NCBI GenBank assembly: GCA_003646995.1
Contig: QMLZ01000117.1
Span: forward strand, 1 to 8,981
Direction: 5' to 3'
Length of the DNA stretch: 8,981 nt
DNA from: Deltaproteobacteria bacterium
GTDB lineage: Bacteria; Desulfobacterota; DSM-4660; Desulfatiglandales; Desulfatiglandaceae
Positions 7,094-8,981 of this stretch are shown piece by piece. Under the pieces are notes generated by a model. It did not search any database. It saw only the letters and a program-made list of their open reading frames with translations, and had not been told where the DNA came from. The stretch's first letter is position 1. Every line of letters begins with the position of its first letter. A program made the translations under genes and the position numbers.

Positions 7094-8201
7094 GATAACC
7101 ACGAAAACCGAAATTGATAGGTTTTCGAAGGAATATGACGAAAGAGTTGCAAATTTACCCAAGAAGGGTAAATTAGGTTATACTTGTACCTACCTGCCCA
7201 TAGAGATTCTAGAGGCGGCCGGACTCACTCCAATTCGTATCACACCTGAACCAATCTCGGAAAAAGCTGATGCCTTTCTTGATCCAAATTTCTGTCCATA
7301 CGTTAGGGCGTGTCTGGGCAAGGCTATGGCAGGAGGGTATAATCATCTTGACGGCATTATTCTTACTAACACCTGCGACGGAATGAGAAGACTTTTTGAT
7401 GCATGGGCATATTATGCGCCTACCTCCTTTATTTTCTTCTTAGACGTGCCTAGAAAAACGGATCAGCAGTCGGTCCGCTACTTCCAGAGACAATTGGAAC
7501 ACCTTGCGGACAAGCTGGAGGAGCACTTTAAAGTAGGCCTCAGTAAGGAGGCCCTGATTTATGCCATAGGGGAAGCAAACAGAACGAGAAAACTTTATGC
7601 CACCCTTATTTCACAATGGACAAGTGGGGTTGGTTTCTTGTCCTACTCAGAAGTGCTCGATATTTTTCAGAAGGAATATGAAGTGCCCAGGGAGGTCTTT
7701 AATTGTATATTACAGGAGGCCCTTGAGGCCGCGGGGTCGGGGTCTCAAAGAGGCCATAGTGGCGCACCCGTATTTATCACTGGGTCCATACTAGATGGTG
7801 ATTCCATAATCAACTTGGTGGAGGAGGTTGGTGGGCGCATTGCAGGAGTTGACTGCTGCCTTGCTGAGAGAAAGGTCCAGCAGGTGCCCCTTGAGGGCAC
7901 TCCTATCCAGGCCCTAAGTCGCAGTTACCTTAACAAACTTCCTTGTGCCAGGATGATGGAAACAGAAAGAAGGATAAGCTACCTTGTTTCGCGAATGGAG
8001 GAAACCGAGGCTAAGGGACTTATATATGTGGCTCTCAAATTTTGCGACCCCTACCTCTACGAGTTTCCGTACTTGAAAGAGGAGCTTGAAGCCAGGGGGA
8101 TACCGGTGCTTTTCTTGGAAGCAGAGTACAGGGGAAGGCCGGGAGGGGGAATGCGCACAAGGGTGCAGGCCTTTATGGAGATGCTTCAACGGCGAGGATA
8201 A
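7086..8201 (+). CDS. 2-hydroxyacyl-CoA dehydratase / benzoyl-CoA reductase superfamily subunit (HgdB/BcrC-like)
   Basis: This 371-residue subunit belongs to the HGD-D (PF06050) superfamily. The group includes the iron-sulfur dehydratases of (R)-2-hydroxyacyl-CoA, class I benzoyl-CoA reductase subunits, and double-cubane proteins. Recognised features, in order, are GYTCTYLPIEILEAAGLTP (31-49), FCPYVRACLG (69-78), NTCDGMRRLFDAW (95-107), ITGSILDGDS (231-240), the nearby VDCCLAERK (255-263), KFCDPYLYEFP (318-328), and GGMRTRVQAF near the end. Candidate cluster ligands are C70 or C76, C97 and C320. Enzymes of this group are oxygen-sensitive and usually need an ATP-driven ASKHA activator that passes one high-energy electron; none is inside the window. 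ATG 7086 is the only possible start: an in-frame stop sits at 7077-7079. GAGGA abuts it with no spacing, so translation probably relies on termination of the overlapping upstream gene. Dehydratase, ring reductase and other reductase roles cannot be separated from sequence alone. Confidence 0.85.
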   Translation: MARITTKTEIDRFSKEYDERVANLPKKGKLGYTCTYLPIEILEAAGLTPIRITPEPISEKADAFLDPNFCPYVRACLGKAMAGGYNHLDGIILTNTCDGMRRLFDAWAYYAPTSFIFFLDVPRKTDQQSVRYFQRQLEHLADKLEEHFKVGLSKEALIYAIGEANRTRKLYATLISQWTSGVGFLSYSEVLDIFQKEYEVPREVFNCILQEALEAAGSGSQRGHSGAPVFITGSILDGDSIINLVEEVGGRIAGVDCCLAERKVQQVPLEGTPIQALSRSYLNKLPCARMMETERRISYLVSRMEETEAKGLIYVALKFCDPYLYEFPYLKEELEARGIPVLFLEAEYRGRPGGGMRTRVQAFMEMLQRRG

Positions 8202-8204
8202 GCC

Positions 8205-8981
8205 ATGTCTAACATCGTTACCCAGGGAAGCAGGACTAGAAATTTCCTGAGAATCCTGGTCCGCAGCGCCTGGACTTATAGGGCCTTGTTTCCGTTAATG
8301 GAACTCATGAATGTTCGAGAACAGACCAGGGCTTACAAGATATGGGTTAGATACCTTTTGTGGATGATGAGAAGCTCCTGCTCAAGGCGAAAAAAGGTTA
8401 TATGGATGAGTGCTTTTGCCCCGGTAGAACTGGCCTATGCCGCCGACGCCGTACCGTTACTGCCCGAGATATTGGCTGCTCTAGTTTCGTATTTGGGATG
8501 GGCTCCGCGTCTGATGGCAACTGGGAACTCGCTTATATCCACCGATGTCTGTTCTTTTTACAGATGTGCACTAGGCATGGCGGCTGAAGGATTCCTGCCT
8601 GAGCCCGACGTGATCATTTCCTCAAGTTATCTTTGTGATGGGGCGAATAAGTTCTTTTCTTATCTGGCCAAGAGGTACGGTTGCCCACATTTTCTTCTTG
8701 ACCCCCCATACCACGGGGATAATGATGCCAAGATATACGTGAAGGATCAGCTGGACGATATATTGAAAGGTATGGCTGAAGCCCTTGGCCGTAAGATTTC
8801 CGCAGAAAAAATTTCAGAGGTGATCAGAGCTTCAAATGAAGCAAGGAACTGGCTGTCAAAAATAAATACCTTAAGGAAAGCGATACCTGCACCGTTTCCA
8901 GGGAGTGAAGGACTTAGCTATCTAGCTGGGATGGGCTTTGTATCTCCCGGCTCAGAGTGGGCCGTGAGATTTTTTTCATCA
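8205..8981 (+). CDS. Second 2-hydroxyacyl-CoA dehydratase superfamily subunit (HgdA/BcrB-like), 3' end beyond the window
   Basis: This frame starts at ATG 8205, 3 bp after the previous stop, with GAGGA at 8194-8198 as ribosome site. It stays open for 259 codons to the window edge. It is a homologue and presumed partner of the preceding subunit. The core begins near residue 63 with KKVIWMSAFAPVELAYAADAVP, where the partner has GYTCTYLPIEILEAAG, so the first cysteine is absent here. It continues with DVCSFYRCALG (114-124), matching the partner's CPYVRACLG, and SYLCDGANKFF (141-151), matching NTCDGMRRLF. Candidate iron-sulfur ligands so far are C116 or C121 and C144; the third conserved cysteine should lie beyond the edge. 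The first 60 residues are basic, aromatic and poorly conserved-looking. Tight spacing and matching cysteine motifs argue for a two-subunit complex. The activator gene, if present, would be expected downstream. Confidence 0.82.
   Translation, partial: MSNIVTQGSRTRNFLRILVRSAWTYRALFPLMELMNVREQTRAYKIWVRYLLWMMRSSCSRRKKVIWMSAFAPVELAYAADAVPLLPEILAALVSYLGWAPRLMATGNSLISTDVCSFYRCALGMAAEGFLPEPDVIISSSYLCDGANKFFSYLAKRYGCPHFLLDPPYHGDNDAKIYVKDQLDDILKGMAEALGRKISAEKISEVIRASNEARNWLSKINTLRKAIPAPFPGSEGLSYLAGMGFVSPGSEWAVRFFSS

Noticed and set aside
8360..8587. 75-codon frame overlapping the last gene
   Set aside because: The other frame from ATG 8205 carries clear dehydratase motifs through this region; this frame is a shadow.

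Overview
The window reads as ordinary chromosomal DNA from an anaerobic bacterium. It carries a formate--tetrahydrofolate ligase, a thiolase and two subunits of the 2-hydroxyacyl-CoA dehydratase / benzoyl-CoA reductase superfamily. Together these suggest C1-folate and acyl-CoA metabolism as in syntrophic or sulfate-reducing Desulfobacterota, or a similar anaerobe. The lineage is an inference from gene content and protein flavour, not a proven assignment. There are no transposases, phage genes, CRISPR arrays, tRNAs or rRNAs.

Layout: (1) The 3' part of a thiolase-family gene (2-577, +) ends at a strong intrinsic terminator (602-644). (2) A + strand cluster follows: a PiT-type phosphate transporter (873-2132), a PhoU-like DUF47 protein (2175-2840) and a YkgJ-type cysteine-cluster protein (2847-3497). 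It ends at a bidirectional terminator (3547-3575). (3) On the - strand lies formate--tetrahydrofolate ligase, fhs (3591-5354), convergent with the phosphate cluster. (4) A divergent intergenic region (5355-5614) holds a palindrome, a 10-bp direct repeat and candidate promoters. (5) A + strand operon then runs off the right edge: a response-regulator receiver domain fused to a phosphofructokinase-like domain (5615-7093), then two tightly packed dehydratase-superfamily subunits (7086-8201, and 8205 to the window end).

The most unusual element is the last operon. An intact phospho-acceptor receiver domain is joined to a PFK fold whose metal-site and sugar-phosphate-site residues are changed (GGDG to GGNG, MGR to MGA). 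Its gene overlaps that of an oxygen-sensitive iron-sulfur acyl-CoA dehydratase-like pair by 8 bp. This looks like a signal-responsive PFK-like protein tied to a radical dehydratase/reductase system; what it does is unknown from sequence alone. The phosphate cluster probably imports Pi, with DUF47 as partner or modulator of the transporter. The fhs product activates formate for the folate C1 pathway.
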